This document shows positions 1 through 10,365 of a DNA stretch of 64,000 bases, piece after piece. Origin of the DNA: Gracilariopsis chorda (taxonomy: Eukaryota > Rhodophyta > Florideophyceae > Gracilariales > Gracilariaceae); assembly GCA_003194525.1 (NCBI GenBank), contig NBIV01000298.1, forward strand, positions 1 through 64,000. The letters run 5' to 3'. The first letter of the stretch is position 1. Every line of letters starts with the position of its first letter. The notes beneath the pieces are model-generated. The model was not told the DNA's origin and did not search any database. It worked only from the letters and a program-made list of their open reading frames with translations. Position numbers and translations under genes: made by a program.

Positions 1-1642
1 CGGACGCCTCTAGTGTTTCACTCGGCGCAGTTCTCTCCAGAAAAAGGAAGATGGGGAAGATACATCCTCTGCAGTTTGCCAGTCGTACTATGACCGCTGC
101 GGAAAAAGAACTACTCGGCATGTGAAGAGAAGCATTGGCAGTTATTTTTGCTCTCAAGAAGTTCAGATTGTATCTACTCTCGTCTGTTCCATTCAAGGTA
201 ATCACGGACCATATGGCTTTACGATATGCATTTCAGAAGCGCGATATACATGGACGCTTAGCTCGCTGGCTAGACTTTCTGGCCGAGTATGACTTGAAAT
301 AGTGTATCGGGCAGGCAAGGAGAATGGCGCAGCAGATTATCTGTCAAGGATAGTTCACGGAGACGAGTTCGAGCCGTTAGAAGATGAAGGCGACCTTGCT
401 TGTATGGCTGTTGAGCCTGAAGACTTCTCCGGTCTTGAACCATACTACGCAAACATTGCGCGCTTCTTTTGTGGTCTGCCTACAGATGAGACTGATGCAC
501 GTCTCCGCCAAGCAATCCGACGAAATGCGAAGAAATTCCTGGTCTGGGAAGGAAAATTGTTCAGAAAGATGCCAAACGCACTGCGAGTTGTTCCTGTTAT
601 TGGTCGGCGACAGATCATTATCAAGTCATTTCATGATGAGATTGGACACTGGGATTTGAAGACTACAAGGAAGTTCATCACTGAGAGATACTGGTGGCCC
701 ACTATGCATGAAGATATCGGCAACTACGTCAAGAGTTGTGACGAATGCCAGAGACTCGCACCACTAACAAGGTATTACAGCAACCTTCGGACTCCCATTT
801 CCTCTCTCTTTGACGTCTTCTCGATTGATTTTGCAGGTCCTCTTCCGACTACCGAATCCGGAAACCGTTTCATTCTGGTTTGTGTTGAGCATTTGACTGG
901 TTGGCCACTTGCCGTAGCGACAAAATGGTCTACGTCACAGGAGGTCATAGACTTCGTGAGAAAAGAGATCATTGCCGTGTTTGGTTTCCCTCGTATCGTG
1001 GTGTCGGACAATGCTACATGCTTCACTTCTAAGTCGCTCGTCTCATTTATGGAGGACCATGGTATCAAATGGAAAACGGTCTTGGCGTACGCCCCCATGT
1101 CCAATGGCCGAGCTGAAAGGATGTTTGGTACTCTGAGAAGAGCAATAGGAAAGAAAGCTCTGGATAATCGTTCAAGTTGGGACGAACACCTGCCTTCGGT
1201 TCTGTACGGATACCGGCGCAGACATCTTGCCAGTGGGATCTCTCCGTTCGAGTTGCTTTACGGCGTGAAACCACGTATGACCTCCGATGAAGGTGGTGTC
1301 GTGGCACGAGTTGGGGACTCCTCCGACCGGTTCCGCTCCGTGGAGCTGCTCGCATCAAGGAATCATAGAGCTAAACGTTCTGCTCTGAGGCCTTTGAAGG
1401 AAGTCGATGCAGTCTCCATTACGAAGTTTGAAGTCGGTGATCTGGTCCTTGTGGCTCGTGGAAAGGCCCTGAACACTACCGTGAAATGGCCTGCTTTTTC
1501 CTCTAAGTACTTTGGTCCATGTCGTGTGGTGAAGGCTCACCATCCAAGGTACACGTTGGTTTCTCCACACAACCGGTACACTCGCCATGGAATACACGCC
1601 CGTCGTTTGAAGAAGTATATTGCGCGCCCGATGGAAGGTTAG
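1..1642 (+). pseudogene. Ty3/gypsy pol 3' part (RNase H to integrase), left copy A
   Basis: This is the end of a gypsy-type polyprotein cut by the window edge. It matches 5680-7322 of the complete copy nearly base for base. From 302 it reads open through the HHCC zinc-binding region, the DDE integrase core (SIDF, SDNA and GRAER motifs) and the GPY/F-like tail to the same stop at 1642. Before 302 the RNase H part is broken by five single-base indels relative to the other copy: near 38 (T lost), 54 (G gained), 105 (A gained), 125 (A lost) and 295 (T lost). After that, the only coding change is one G/A difference at 1389 (Arg instead of Lys). The clustering of indels at the sequence edge suggests sequence error rather than decay. 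The upstream part of the element lies outside the window. Confidence 0.9.
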
Positions 1643-1684
1643 GTTTTCAGGTTGCCGCGGCGTGGCAACCCTTGAGGTTGGGGT

Positions 1685-2750
1685 TGTGTCGGTCGCTAAT
1701 GTTGCAGAATGTGCCAGAAATTGCTGGAACACACGTGTAGAATGTTCCAGTAGTGTCTAGCACATTGCACGCTTTGTTGGCCCAGCAAAGACTACAGTAT
1801 TTTAGTGATGCTGGCGCAAATTGTCGCTTTATTATTGGTTAGTGTGCAGCTCCAGAGGTCTCTAGAAGCCAATGGAGTAACCTAGACGCACACATGAGTA
1901 AATAGCAAGTAGAAATGCGTATTTGGCTCGTTTGTAGTGCCTCTAAACACTATAAAAAGAGGTTCTGAGCTTCGGACTTCGGTCTGAACTCACCTCAACA
2001 ATCGACCAACATCTAAGCCCCACCCCCTATCAACCTTCAGCCACTTCAACTATCATCAACAACCAGTGAGGCGTTCGCCACTGGATAGAGGGCTTCTAGT
2101 GAGGCGTATGCCGCTAGTTGTCCAATAGGGTGGGGAAGTACCATCGCTAAGACCGGTTGAAGCGCCTTAGGCGTGGAAGGGAGACGGGTAGTGTGTACCA
2201 AAGGTGTTTCTGTCGTCTGTGAGCCCCACCGGAGCTTTGCTCGGATAACGGTGTCGGTCGAAAGACCTGGTGATTTCCGGACGGAAATACTTGACGGGAA
2301 GCTATCCGCAGGCGACGTGCCGTGCAACCTTTCCTGCAAAGGGCCAGCTTGGGTATAGAGTGAAAGCATATCCCGCTGTTAGTAGCTTTCCTCGGGAAGC
2401 CCTGTAAGGATTGTATGCGCCTGCTTCTGGTTAGTGCAGAGGTAGGTAGGCTGCAGAATCCACTTCACATCCGGAGTGTCTGACCGGAAGCCGAGGGTGT
2501 GACCCTTAGTGATCCTTGACATAATTCTTTGGGTTGCGCGCCGTTTCAACAAAGAAGTTAAGAAGTTTTATTTGGGGATTGAGCCTCTTGCTCTCCTTAG
2601 TGTTGTTTTATTTCATCGAGTGGGTTTAGTTCTTTTGATCCCACTGTTTTCAACTTGTTTTGGGGCTTTTAGCTACGAAGAGCACCCTTTTGGCTTTTAT
2701 TATTACAACTTTTCGGCCCCCTGCGTCACCGTCTCGTGATGGCGCCCACA
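1685..2750 (+). repeat. LTR shared by copies A and B
   Basis: This LTR begins TGTGTCGG and ends GCGCCCACA. It contains a TATA box at 1951-1958, which would leave an RNA leader of roughly 760 nt before the gag-pol ATG at 2739. That ATG lies inside the LTR, 12 bases before its end. The exact left boundary rests on the TG...CA rule and the purine tract, because both copies continue identically into pol. Confidence 0.85.
1951..1958 (+). promoter_or_regulatory. TATA box in left LTR
   Basis: TATAAAAA lies about 266 bp into the LTR and is the obvious core promoter for the element transcript, with U3 on its left. The same motif is at 7631-7638 in the right LTR. Confidence 0.7.
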
Positions 2751-5700
2751 TGGTACTCTCGAGTAGGGAGCTCTTCTGACTCTAACGCTGCATTTACTTC
2801 TTATGACGGTTCTTCTATTGACGTCGTAAAGTTCCTCTTTTACTTTGAGAATGTTGCAATGAGAGGAAAGACTGACGAGGACATGGCACTTGAGTTGCTT
2901 GGTTTCCTTGGGAACAAAGCCTTTGAGTTCTACTATGATTCTTATGCTGTTAATGGTTCACTTTCGGAAGAAGCAAAGGACTACGGCTCCGTTAAGCTAG
3001 CTTTCATCGATCGTTTTGGAAAAGCCGAGGAGCCTGAGGAAGATATACGCCTTGCAATTTCTGCTAAATTGGATTATGCAGACTTGGTTGGTTCCTTGAC
3101 CTATATGGACAACCTCTTCTTAAAGGCAGGATTCAACGCTAAGGCTAAGTTTGGTCTTTTGAAGAAAGCTGTAATGGAATACGCTGATCTAGCCCAGTTC
3201 GTTGTTTTCCGTGGCGCTGATGATTATGATGAGTTGAAGGTTCAAGTGAAAGCCTTCGATGCTGCCCGGAAAGCAATGGGGAACTACGTTTCATTAAGTA
3301 CCCCACCTAACCGTATTGTCCAAAACCACAGGTCTTCTGAAGAAACTATCTCTCATGCTTTGGAGTCTAAGGTCGACAAACTCTCTGAGCAGTTTGCTCA
3401 GCTGTCATTAATGGTTAAGAAGACACAGACGGAGCGTCGAGACTACGAAAAGGTTTGTTCATACTGCAAGAAGCCTGGACATTATGCCTCACAATGTGAC
3501 TCTAATCCGCACCGAGATACGCGATGCCCGCGTTTTGGGAAAATTGGACACTCAGAGATCACTTGTTGGCGAAGAATCCGACCTGAAGAGACCCGCAAAG
3601 TATGGGATGCCAATGAGGAATCTAAAGAGTCAGCATTTAATCTTCGGAAAGGATCCGACCCCGTATCAATTGTCACCGAAAACGCCGGGAATGCTGATGT
3701 AGTCGCCACAACCAAGAGAAGTGCTGACGGTGAAGCGTTGCCCAAACAGCGCCGTTCAGACGGTGGTGCACCCATCCCGCTTTTGCTCAATCCAACAAGA
3801 TACGAAGAGAGAGTTCGGAGACCTAATGTTCATGAACAGAAAGTCAAGAAGCCGAAACAGAGGAAGTCGAAGAAGCAGAGTCTTCAAGACCATGCAAGCA
3901 AATATAACGTTCTCACTGAGCTCGCGAATGCCTCTTCCGGAATAAACTTTGGACAACTTATCAGAGGAGACGCAGATGATGCAAAAAAAGAGATTCGTAA
4001 GCTCATCGGTCGCAAAAGCAATGTTCGACGCCCTTTTGTTGGGCCAGTCGGTAAGCAGCCTAGACGTCTTAAGGCGGTCCCCGTTATGATATATGGGACT
4101 GAGACTGAAGCTTTGCTCGACTCTGGAGCTGTTCCAAACCTTATTTCAACCAAGCTGTGTGACAGGCTAGCACTGGAACCCAAGCATACGACGAAGAACA
4201 TAACTGTTGCCAATGGACAGAGCGCCGTGTGCAGAGGAATGCTATACGATATCCCTATATCCTTCAGGGGCGTCTCCGTTCCATTAGACTTTCTTGTTAT
4301 TGATGGTCCGCCATTCGACATCATTGTGGGTTGTCCAACACTTGAATCGTTACAAGCCTGCCTTGATCTCGGAAATCAGCACGTGAAGATGAATATTGAT
4401 GGAAAAAGAGTAACACTTGGCTTTGACTATGCTCGCGTCGAGATTTCAGACGAAGAGGGTTTCCAGACGGATAGCGACGACTTCACTTCAGATTCTGACG
4501 CCGCTATTGACTCTGATACTGCTTCTGAAAATGACGAACAACTCGTGGTTGCTCTAACAGAAAAGAACCATGGCGAGACTCCCGAAATGATCCCGCAATT
4601 GGACATCACTACCGATGAGCAGCACGAGAAGTTACTCTTTTCAAAACTCTCGCACATTTCAGAGAATGAAAGAGACGACTTGGTTTCTTGTCTGAAGGAC
4701 TCGAATGTAATCGCTTGGTCATTGAAAGACTTACGCCCAGCCGATGTGCCTGTTTCTCACTCTTTCGAGTTGACAGTTGACAAACCAATCTACTTCAGAG
4801 CCAGGAGGATGTCGCCGAAGCACAACGAGTTCGTACGCAAGGAGATTGATCTTCTTCTCGAAACTGGTATCATTACCCCTTCAGCCTCTGCTTGGTCGTT
4901 TCCAATTGTCATTGCCTCGAAGAAAGATGGGAGCGCAAGGTTTTATGTCGATTACAGAGAGCTGAACAGAGTCATGAAAGCTGACCGCTGGCCTTTGCCA
5001 CGCATGGAAGAGATCTTTGACGAACTTGGAGGTTGCTGTGTCTTCACTACGCTCGACCTGTTCTCTGGATACTGGCAAGTCAAGATGTCTGAGGATTGCA
5101 AAGAGATGACGACCTTTGTGTGCAGATACGGAACTTTCATGTTCGAAGTCATGCCATTTGGTCTCATGAATGCGCCTTCCACCTTTCAACGGATGATGGA
5201 TCATGTGCTAAGAGGACTTCCATTCGTTCGGGTTTACATTGATGACGTTGTCATATTCTCAAGAAGCCTCAGAGAACACGTGATTCACTTGAAGGCTGTG
5301 ATTGGTCGGATTGCGAAGCATGGATGGAAGCTCAAACTGTCCAAATGTTTCTTTGCACTATCGGAGGTGTCTCTTCTAGGCCATTTCATCAACGGAGATG
5401 GAGTGCACGTGGACCAGGAGAAGATTGCTAGGATCCAGGATGCCCCAATTCCTGCCACCACTACGGAACTACGATCTTTTCTGGGACTAGCCGGATACTA
5501 TCGAAGGTTCATCAGAAACTTTGCTGAGACCTCCGCCGTGCTTCACAGTGCTACCTCGGGGAATAAGAAGCTGAGTTGGACCGGAGAGATGCTAGAAGCT
5601 TTCCACGGTCTGAAGAAAAAGATGACTGAGCCTCCGGTACTTTCATTTCCAAACTTCGAGCAGCCTTTCATTGTGGAAACGGACGCCTCTAGTGTTTCAC

Positions 5701-7322
5701 TCGGCGCAGTTCTCTCTCAGAAAAAGGAAGATGGGAAGATACATCCTCTGCAGTTTGCCAGTCGTACTATGACCGCTGCGGAAAAGAACTACTCGGCATG
5801 TGAAAGAGAAGCATTGGCAGTTATTTTTGCTCTCAAGAAGTTCAGATTGTATCTACTCTCGTCTGTTCCATTCAAGGTAATCACGGACCATATGGCTTTA
5901 CGATATGCATTTCAGAAGCGCGATATACATGGACGCTTAGCTCGCTGGCTAGACTTTCTGGCCGAGTATGACTTTGAAATAGTGTATCGGGCAGGCAAGG
6001 AGAATGGCGCAGCAGATTATCTGTCAAGGATAGTTCACGGAGACGAGTTCGAGCCGTTAGAAGATGAAGGCGACCTTGCTTGTATGGCTGTTGAGCCTGA
6101 AGACTTCTCCGGTCTTGAACCATACTACGCAAACATTGCGCGCTTCTTTTGTGGTCTGCCTACAGATGAGACTGATGCACGTCTCCGCCAAGCAATCCGA
6201 CGAAATGCGAAGAAATTCCTGGTCTGGGAAGGAAAATTGTTCAGAAAGATGCCAAACGCACTGCGAGTTGTTCCTGTTATTGGTCGGCGACAGATCATTA
6301 TCAAGTCATTTCATGATGAGATTGGACACTGGGATTTGAAGACTACAAGGAAGTTCATCACTGAGAGATACTGGTGGCCCACTATGCATGAAGATATCGG
6401 CAACTACGTCAAGAGTTGTGACGAATGCCAGAGACTCGCACCACTAACAAGGTATTACAGCAACCTTCGGACTCCCATTTCCTCTCTCTTTGACGTCTTC
6501 TCGATTGATTTTGCAGGTCCTCTTCCGACTACCGAATCCGGAAACCGTTTCATTCTGGTTTGTGTTGAGCATTTGACTGGTTGGCCACTTGCCGTAGCGA
6601 CAAAATGGTCTACGTCACAGGAGGTCATAGACTTCGTGAGAAAAGAGATCATTGCCGTGTTTGGTTTCCCTCGTATCGTGGTGTCGGACAATGCTACATG
6701 CTTCACTTCTAAGTCGCTCGTCTCATTTATGGAGGACCATGGTATCAAATGGAAAACGGTCTTGGCGTACGCCCCCATGTCCAATGGCCGAGCTGAAAGG
6801 ATGTTTGGTACTCTGAGAAGAGCAATAGGAAAGAAAGCTCTGGATAATCGTTCAAGTTGGGACGAACACCTGCCTTCGGTTCTGTACGGATACCGGCGCA
6901 GACATCTTGCCAGTGGGATCTCTCCGTTCGAGTTGCTTTACGGCGTGAAACCACGTATGACCTCCGATGAAGGTGGTGTCGTGGCACGAGTTGGGGACTC
7001 CTCCGACCGGTTCCGCTCCGTGGAGCTGCTCGCATCAAGGAATCATAGAGCTAAACGTTCTGCTCTGAAGCCTTTGAAGGAAGTCGATGCAGTCTCCATT
7101 ACGAAGTTTGAAGTCGGTGATCTGGTCCTTGTGGCTCGTGGAAAGGCCCTGAACACTACCGTGAAATGGCCTGCTTTTTCCTCTAAGTACTTTGGTCCAT
7201 GTCGTGTGGTGAAGGCTCACCATCCAAGGTACACGTTGGTTTCTCCACACAACCGGTACACTCGCCATGGAATACACGCCCGTCGTTTGAAGAAGTATAT
7301 TGCGCGCCCGATGGAAGGTTAG
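2739..7322 (+). CDS. Ty3/gypsy Gag-Pol polyprotein (intact)
   Basis: One open frame of 1527 codons encodes structural and enzymatic proteins for retrotransposition. In order: a Gag-like N-terminal region; a CCHC knuckle (CSYCKKPGHYASQC, about residue 240) followed by a degenerate second knuckle whose second Cys is Phe; an aspartic protease with DSGA (about 460); reverse transcriptase with YIDD (about 833); RNase H (TDAS); an integrase HHCC finger; the DDE core (SIDF, SDNA, GRAER); and a GPY/F-like tail. There is no chromodomain. No stop or frameshift separates Gag from Pol. The ATG at 2739 is used; a GTG one codon earlier is ignored. The primer-binding site follows 12 bases later and is translated. 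All key residues are present, so the copy looks competent. Confidence 0.95.
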   Translation: MAPTWYSRVGSSSDSNAAFTSYDGSSIDVVKFLFYFENVAMRGKTDEDMALELLGFLGNKAFEFYYDSYAVNGSLSEEAKDYGSVKLAFIDRFGKAEEPEEDIRLAISAKLDYADLVGSLTYMDNLFLKAGFNAKAKFGLLKKAVMEYADLAQFVVFRGADDYDELKVQVKAFDAARKAMGNYVSLSTPPNRIVQNHRSSEETISHALESKVDKLSEQFAQLSLMVKKTQTERRDYEKVCSYCKKPGHYASQCDSNPHRDTRCPRFGKIGHSEITCWRRIRPEETRKVWDANEESKESAFNLRKGSDPVSIVTENAGNADVVATTKRSADGEALPKQRRSDGGAPIPLLLNPTRYEERVRRPNVHEQKVKKPKQRKSKKQSLQDHASKYNVLTELANASSGINFGQLIRGDADDAKKEIRKLIGRKSNVRRPFVGPVGKQPRRLKAVPVMIYGTETEALLDSGAVPNLISTKLCDRLALEPKHTTKNITVANGQSAVCRGMLYDIPISFRGVSVPLDFLVIDGPPFDIIVGCPTLESLQACLDLGNQHVKMNIDGKRVTLGFDYARVEISDEEGFQTDSDDFTSDSDAAIDSDTASENDEQLVVALTEKNHGETPEMIPQLDITTDEQHEKLLFSKLSHISENERDDLVSCLKDSNVIAWSLKDLRPADVPVSHSFELTVDKPIYFRARRMSPKHNEFVRKEIDLLLETGIITPSASAWSFPIVIASKKDGSARFYVDYRELNRVMKADRWPLPRMEEIFDELGGCCVFTTLDLFSGYWQVKMSEDCKEMTTFVCRYGTFMFEVMPFGLMNAPSTFQRMMDHVLRGLPFVRVYIDDVVIFSRSLREHVIHLKAVIGRIAKHGWKLKLSKCFFALSEVSLLGHFINGDGVHVDQEKIARIQDAPIPATTTELRSFLGLAGYYRRFIRNFAETSAVLHSATSGNKKLSWTGEMLEAFHGLKKKMTEPPVLSFPNFEQPFIVETDASSVSLGAVLSQKKEDGKIHPLQFASRTMTAAEKNYSACEREALAVIFALKKFRLYLLSSVPFKVITDHMALRYAFQKRDIHGRLARWLDFLAEYDFEIVYRAGKENGAADYLSRIVHGDEFEPLEDEGDLACMAVEPEDFSGLEPYYANIARFFCGLPTDETDARLRQAIRRNAKKFLVWEGKLFRKMPNALRVVPVIGRRQIIIKSFHDEIGHWDLKTTRKFITERYWWPTMHEDIGNYVKSCDECQRLAPLTRYYSNLRTPISSLFDVFSIDFAGPLPTTESGNRFILVCVEHLTGWPLAVATKWSTSQEVIDFVRKEIIAVFGFPRIVVSDNATCFTSKSLVSFMEDHGIKWKTVLAYAPMSNGRAERMFGTLRRAIGKKALDNRSSWDEHLPSVLYGYRRRHLASGISPFELLYGVKPRMTSDEGGVVARVGDSSDRFRSVELLASRNHRAKRSALKPLKEVDAVSITKFEVGDLVLVARGKALNTTVKWPAFSSKYFGPCRVVKAHHPRYTLVSPHNRYTRHGIHARRLKKYIARPMEG
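2751..2764 (+). promoter_or_regulatory. Putative tRNA primer-binding site
   Basis: TGGTACTCTCGAGT starts at the first base after the LTR, where LTR elements place the site complementary to a tRNA 3' end (TGG pairs with CCA). It is read in frame as Trp-Tyr-Ser-Arg. The priming tRNA is not identified. Confidence 0.6.
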
Positions 7323-7364
7323 GTTTTCAGGTTGCCGCGGCGTGGCAACCCTTGAGGTTGGGGT

Positions 7365-8430
7365 TGTGTCGGTCGCTAATGTTGCAGAATGTGCCAGAAA
7401 TTGCTGGAACACACGTGTAGAATGTTCCAGTAGTGTCTAGCACATTGCACGCTTTGTTGGCCCAGCAAAGACTACAGTATTTTAGTGATGCTGGCGCAAA
7501 TTGTCGCTTTATTATTGGTTAGTGTGCAGCTCCAGAGGTCTCTAGAAGCCAATGGAGTAACCTAGACGCACACATGAGTAAATAGCAAGTAGAAATGCGT
7601 ATTTGGCTCGTTTGTAGTGCCTCTAAACACTATAAAAAGAGGTTCTGAGCTTCGGACTTCGGTCTGAACTCACCTCAACAATCGACCAACATCTAAGCCC
7701 CACCCCCTATCAACCTTCAGCCACTTCAACTATCATCAACAACCAGTGAGGCGTTCGCCACTGGATAGAGGGCTTCTAGTGAGGCGTATGCCGCTAGTTG
7801 TCCAATAGGATGGGGAAGTACCATCGCTAAGACCGGTTGAAGCGCCTTAGGCGTGGAAGGGAGACGGGTAGTGTGTACCAAAGGTGTTTCTGTCGTCTGT
7901 GAGCCCCACCGGAGCTTTGCTCGGATAACGGTGTCGGTCGAAAGACCTGGTGATTTCCGGACGGAAATACTTGACGGGAAGCTATCCGCAGGCGACGTGC
8001 CGTGCAACCTTTCCTGCAAAGGGCCAGCTTGGGTATAGAGTGAAAGCATATCCCGCTGTTAGTAGCTTTCCTCGGGAAGCCCTGTAAGGATTGTATGCGC
8101 CTGCTTCTGGTTAGTGCAGAGGTAGGTAGGCTGCAGAATCCACTTCACATCCGGAGTGTCTGACCGGAAGCCGAGGGTGTGACCCTTAGTGATCCTTGAC
8201 ATAATTCTTTGGGTTGCGCGCCGTTTCAACAAAGAAGTTAAGAAGTTTTATTTGGGGATTGAGCCTCTTGCTCTCCTTAGTGTTGTTTTATTTCATCGAG
8301 TGGGTTTAGTTCTTTTGATCCCACTGTTTTCAACTTGTTTTGGGGCTTTTAGCTACGAAGAGCACCCTTTTGGCTTTTATTATTACAACTTTTCGGCCCC
8401 CTGCGTCACCGTCTCGTGATGGCGCCCACA
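7365..8430 (+). repeat. 3' LTR of copy B
   Basis: It is identical to the left LTR except A instead of G at 7810. It carries its own TATA box (7631-7638), so it could drive transcription to the right into the flank and the gene at 8786. It ends sharply at GCGCCCACA. Confidence 0.93.
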
Positions 8431-8785
8431 ATATCCTTCTTGCCAACACAAAAGGTTGTACACCCGTCATGTTGTTTGGTGGAAGCCGCGGCAGCTGTGC
8501 GTTGGACTTGCTACCTGTCCATAGCTCGAGATTGTCTCCGAGATCATAAATTTCATTTTTGGAAGTGGGCTGCTGTACAACGGTTCCTGTACCCTGGGTA
8601 TCCTTTGTACCGCGGTAATTTACCCTTCGGTAGAAAGAAGGCTGTACACCCGTGTGATACAGTAAGCCGCTCCAGGCGATCACTGCTCTCCCAAAGAACG
8701 CGTCACGGAGATCTTGCTAGACTTCGATTTGGCAATCTCAGATAGCTACGATTCACGAAACCGCTAGACAATCCCCACAGTCGAG
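8431..8785. other. Flank between LTR and next gene
   Basis: I see no gene. A short imperfect direct repeat (GGTTGTACACCCGT near 8453, GGCTGTACACCCGT near 8640) is the only visible structure. The open frames here begin inside the LTR and have no family signature. The native promoter of the following gene should lie here unless the LTR has displaced it. Confidence 0.5.
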
Positions 8786-9394
8786 ATGTTCATGTTCAAT
8801 CGAAAACCCACTTTTCCGTCACCATTACATTCGTCAAAGGAACCACTTCACTTGGCAAAGGCGTCTCTTCCCTTCCAGGGCCGGTTGTATGACAAGCTCA
8901 CGCTAAGCAATTTTGTGGATCTCGATGCTCAATCACTCACATTTCAGCTCAACAAAACAATTCCAACCTCTCTTTTGTCTACAGCTTTTGATGCTGACCT
9001 GCCAGCAAAATTTGTGCTTTCGGCAAGACCGGGTGCCATCTCCCAGAAGGGCGCTAACTTCGCACCCTTGGCGAAAGCAAGTTTTAACGTGAGGCTGCTT
9101 GATCTCGGAACCACCGATTCTCACCAGAAAGGCTTTCTGAAGTTCAAGTACACTATTCGCTCAAATGGTCGCCGAGATCATGGTTTTGAAATAGATCGAA
9201 AGCTCAGCCTGTTTGGCCTGCCAAGCACAACTCTCTACGGAAACGTCACATATCGAACCAATAACAAGGCACGTGAATGGAAAACGAAGTCCAGCTTTGG
9301 TCTTCATCAAGATTTCAAGTTCGCAGGGATCAAATGTGCAGCTAGAGTAGGGTTAACGCCAGAAGGCCATTCTGTTGTTGATATTAAGATCTAA
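8786..9394 (+). CDS. Hypothetical beta-rich protein, 202 aa
   Basis: I do not recognise this family. The frame is uninterrupted and its composition is protein-like: alternating polar and hydrophobic residues, many Lys, Thr and Phe, no Cys cluster except one late Cys, and no membrane helix. Residues about 20-202 look like successive beta strands (patterns such as FKYTIRSNG and LYGNVTYRTNN), which would suit a small beta-sandwich or an outer-membrane-type barrel such as an envelope pore. That is inference only. There is no clear signal peptide. Two Met codons open the frame (8786 and 8792); the first is used. The Ty3 element ends only 355 bp upstream, so its promoter may be disturbed. Confidence 0.6.
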   Translation: MFMFNRKPTFPSPLHSSKEPLHLAKASLPFQGRLYDKLTLSNFVDLDAQSLTFQLNKTIPTSLLSTAFDADLPAKFVLSARPGAISQKGANFAPLAKASFNVRLLDLGTTDSHQKGFLKFKYTIRSNGRRDHGFEIDRKLSLFGLPSTTLYGNVTYRTNNKAREWKTKSSFGLHQDFKFAGIKCAARVGLTPEGHSVVDIKI

Positions 9395-10365
9395 AAACAT
9401 GACACTAATGCTTACTTTGCGAAGTCGTCCAGGGGCGGTTGGTTTTACGACTCGAACTTTTTCGCGGATGCTAAGAACTTGATTCGAATACTTGTAACAT
9501 GCTCTGATCATCATTTAGCAGAGGAATCTAAAGAAAAGCACGTTGAAGTATTGGTTCAATTGCGCAAATGAATTGCGGCTTATTGGAGGACGGCGTTTGG
9601 GACCGAATCCGAGCTCAGTTTCACATTACAGACCATCAAAAAGTGGCGACCGTAGTTTTAAAGTTGGATGATCTGCTTCATCTTGGCTAGTGAACCAACG
9701 GAAGAAGCCATAGTCTCGGTGTTGCTGCCAGGTAAAGAAAGCGCAGGGGGCTGCTCCTTTCCCTGGGAGCAGTTTCTTATTCTTTCTTTTGTCCTCAGTA
9801 ACGTGCCACGGTATTTCAGAACAGCATCTGAGTCGAGGCACTCTCAAGTTGAATGGCAAAGGCTTGCTTACGTTAAGTATCTCGTGGAAAATTTTCGATC
9901 CCCATGCGTCATTCCGCGAGTGAGAATATCAGAACTTAGAAAGAAATTAGGACTGTCGGAGAACGGTTCTCGTTCTCCCCACAGCCAGTGCTTTTTACTC
10001 TACATGCAAGGTTTATGGTTTCTCTCTTGAATCGAGCCTCTCCCATAAGACCCCATCCTCTGCCAGCCTAAAGCTAAATCAAACGACGTTCGCATATTAG
10101 TATACATGACCGGATAACGCCAAGAACACATGCATTCGTTCAACTAAATCCGATCCTTCGGTATCGTCAAATATTCTAAGGAAGCATCCATCAAGTTCAG
10201 AAAAAGAGCATACTTTATTGCATTGAACGTGCAAAATGGACGGTTATTACAAAGACGTCCACAGACAGCCAACGCTACGCTAATCTTTCACGCACACATG
10301 TTGTGGTGACTTAGGACCTTGTCTAAAGTTCAGTGAGTACATGAATGATGAGGGTTTCCGGTCCA
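9395..10365. other. Intergenic, no gene seen
   Basis: A 120-codon frame on the plus strand (9668-10030) has no recognisable domain and I do not call it. The stretch separates a plus gene from a convergent minus gene, so it should hold both 3' ends. Confidence 0.5.

Larger units (their letters stand above)
1685..8430 (+). mobile_element. Complete Ty3/gypsy LTR retrotransposon, copy B
   Basis: Two direct repeats of 1066 bp (1685-2750 and 7365-8430) flank a single gag-pol frame. The right junction is sharp: copies stop matching after GCGCCCACA at 8430, where the host flank begins ATATC. The left LTR end is inferred from a TGTG start that pairs with the CACA end, just after a purine-rich stretch (GAGGTTGGGG, 1674-1683 and 7354-7363). 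The LTRs differ at one base (2130 G, 7810 A), so the insertion or amplification is very recent. The left LTR is also the 3' LTR of copy A, so a target-site duplication cannot be read here. Gene order protease-RT-RNaseH-integrase places it in Ty3/gypsy. Confidence 0.95.
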
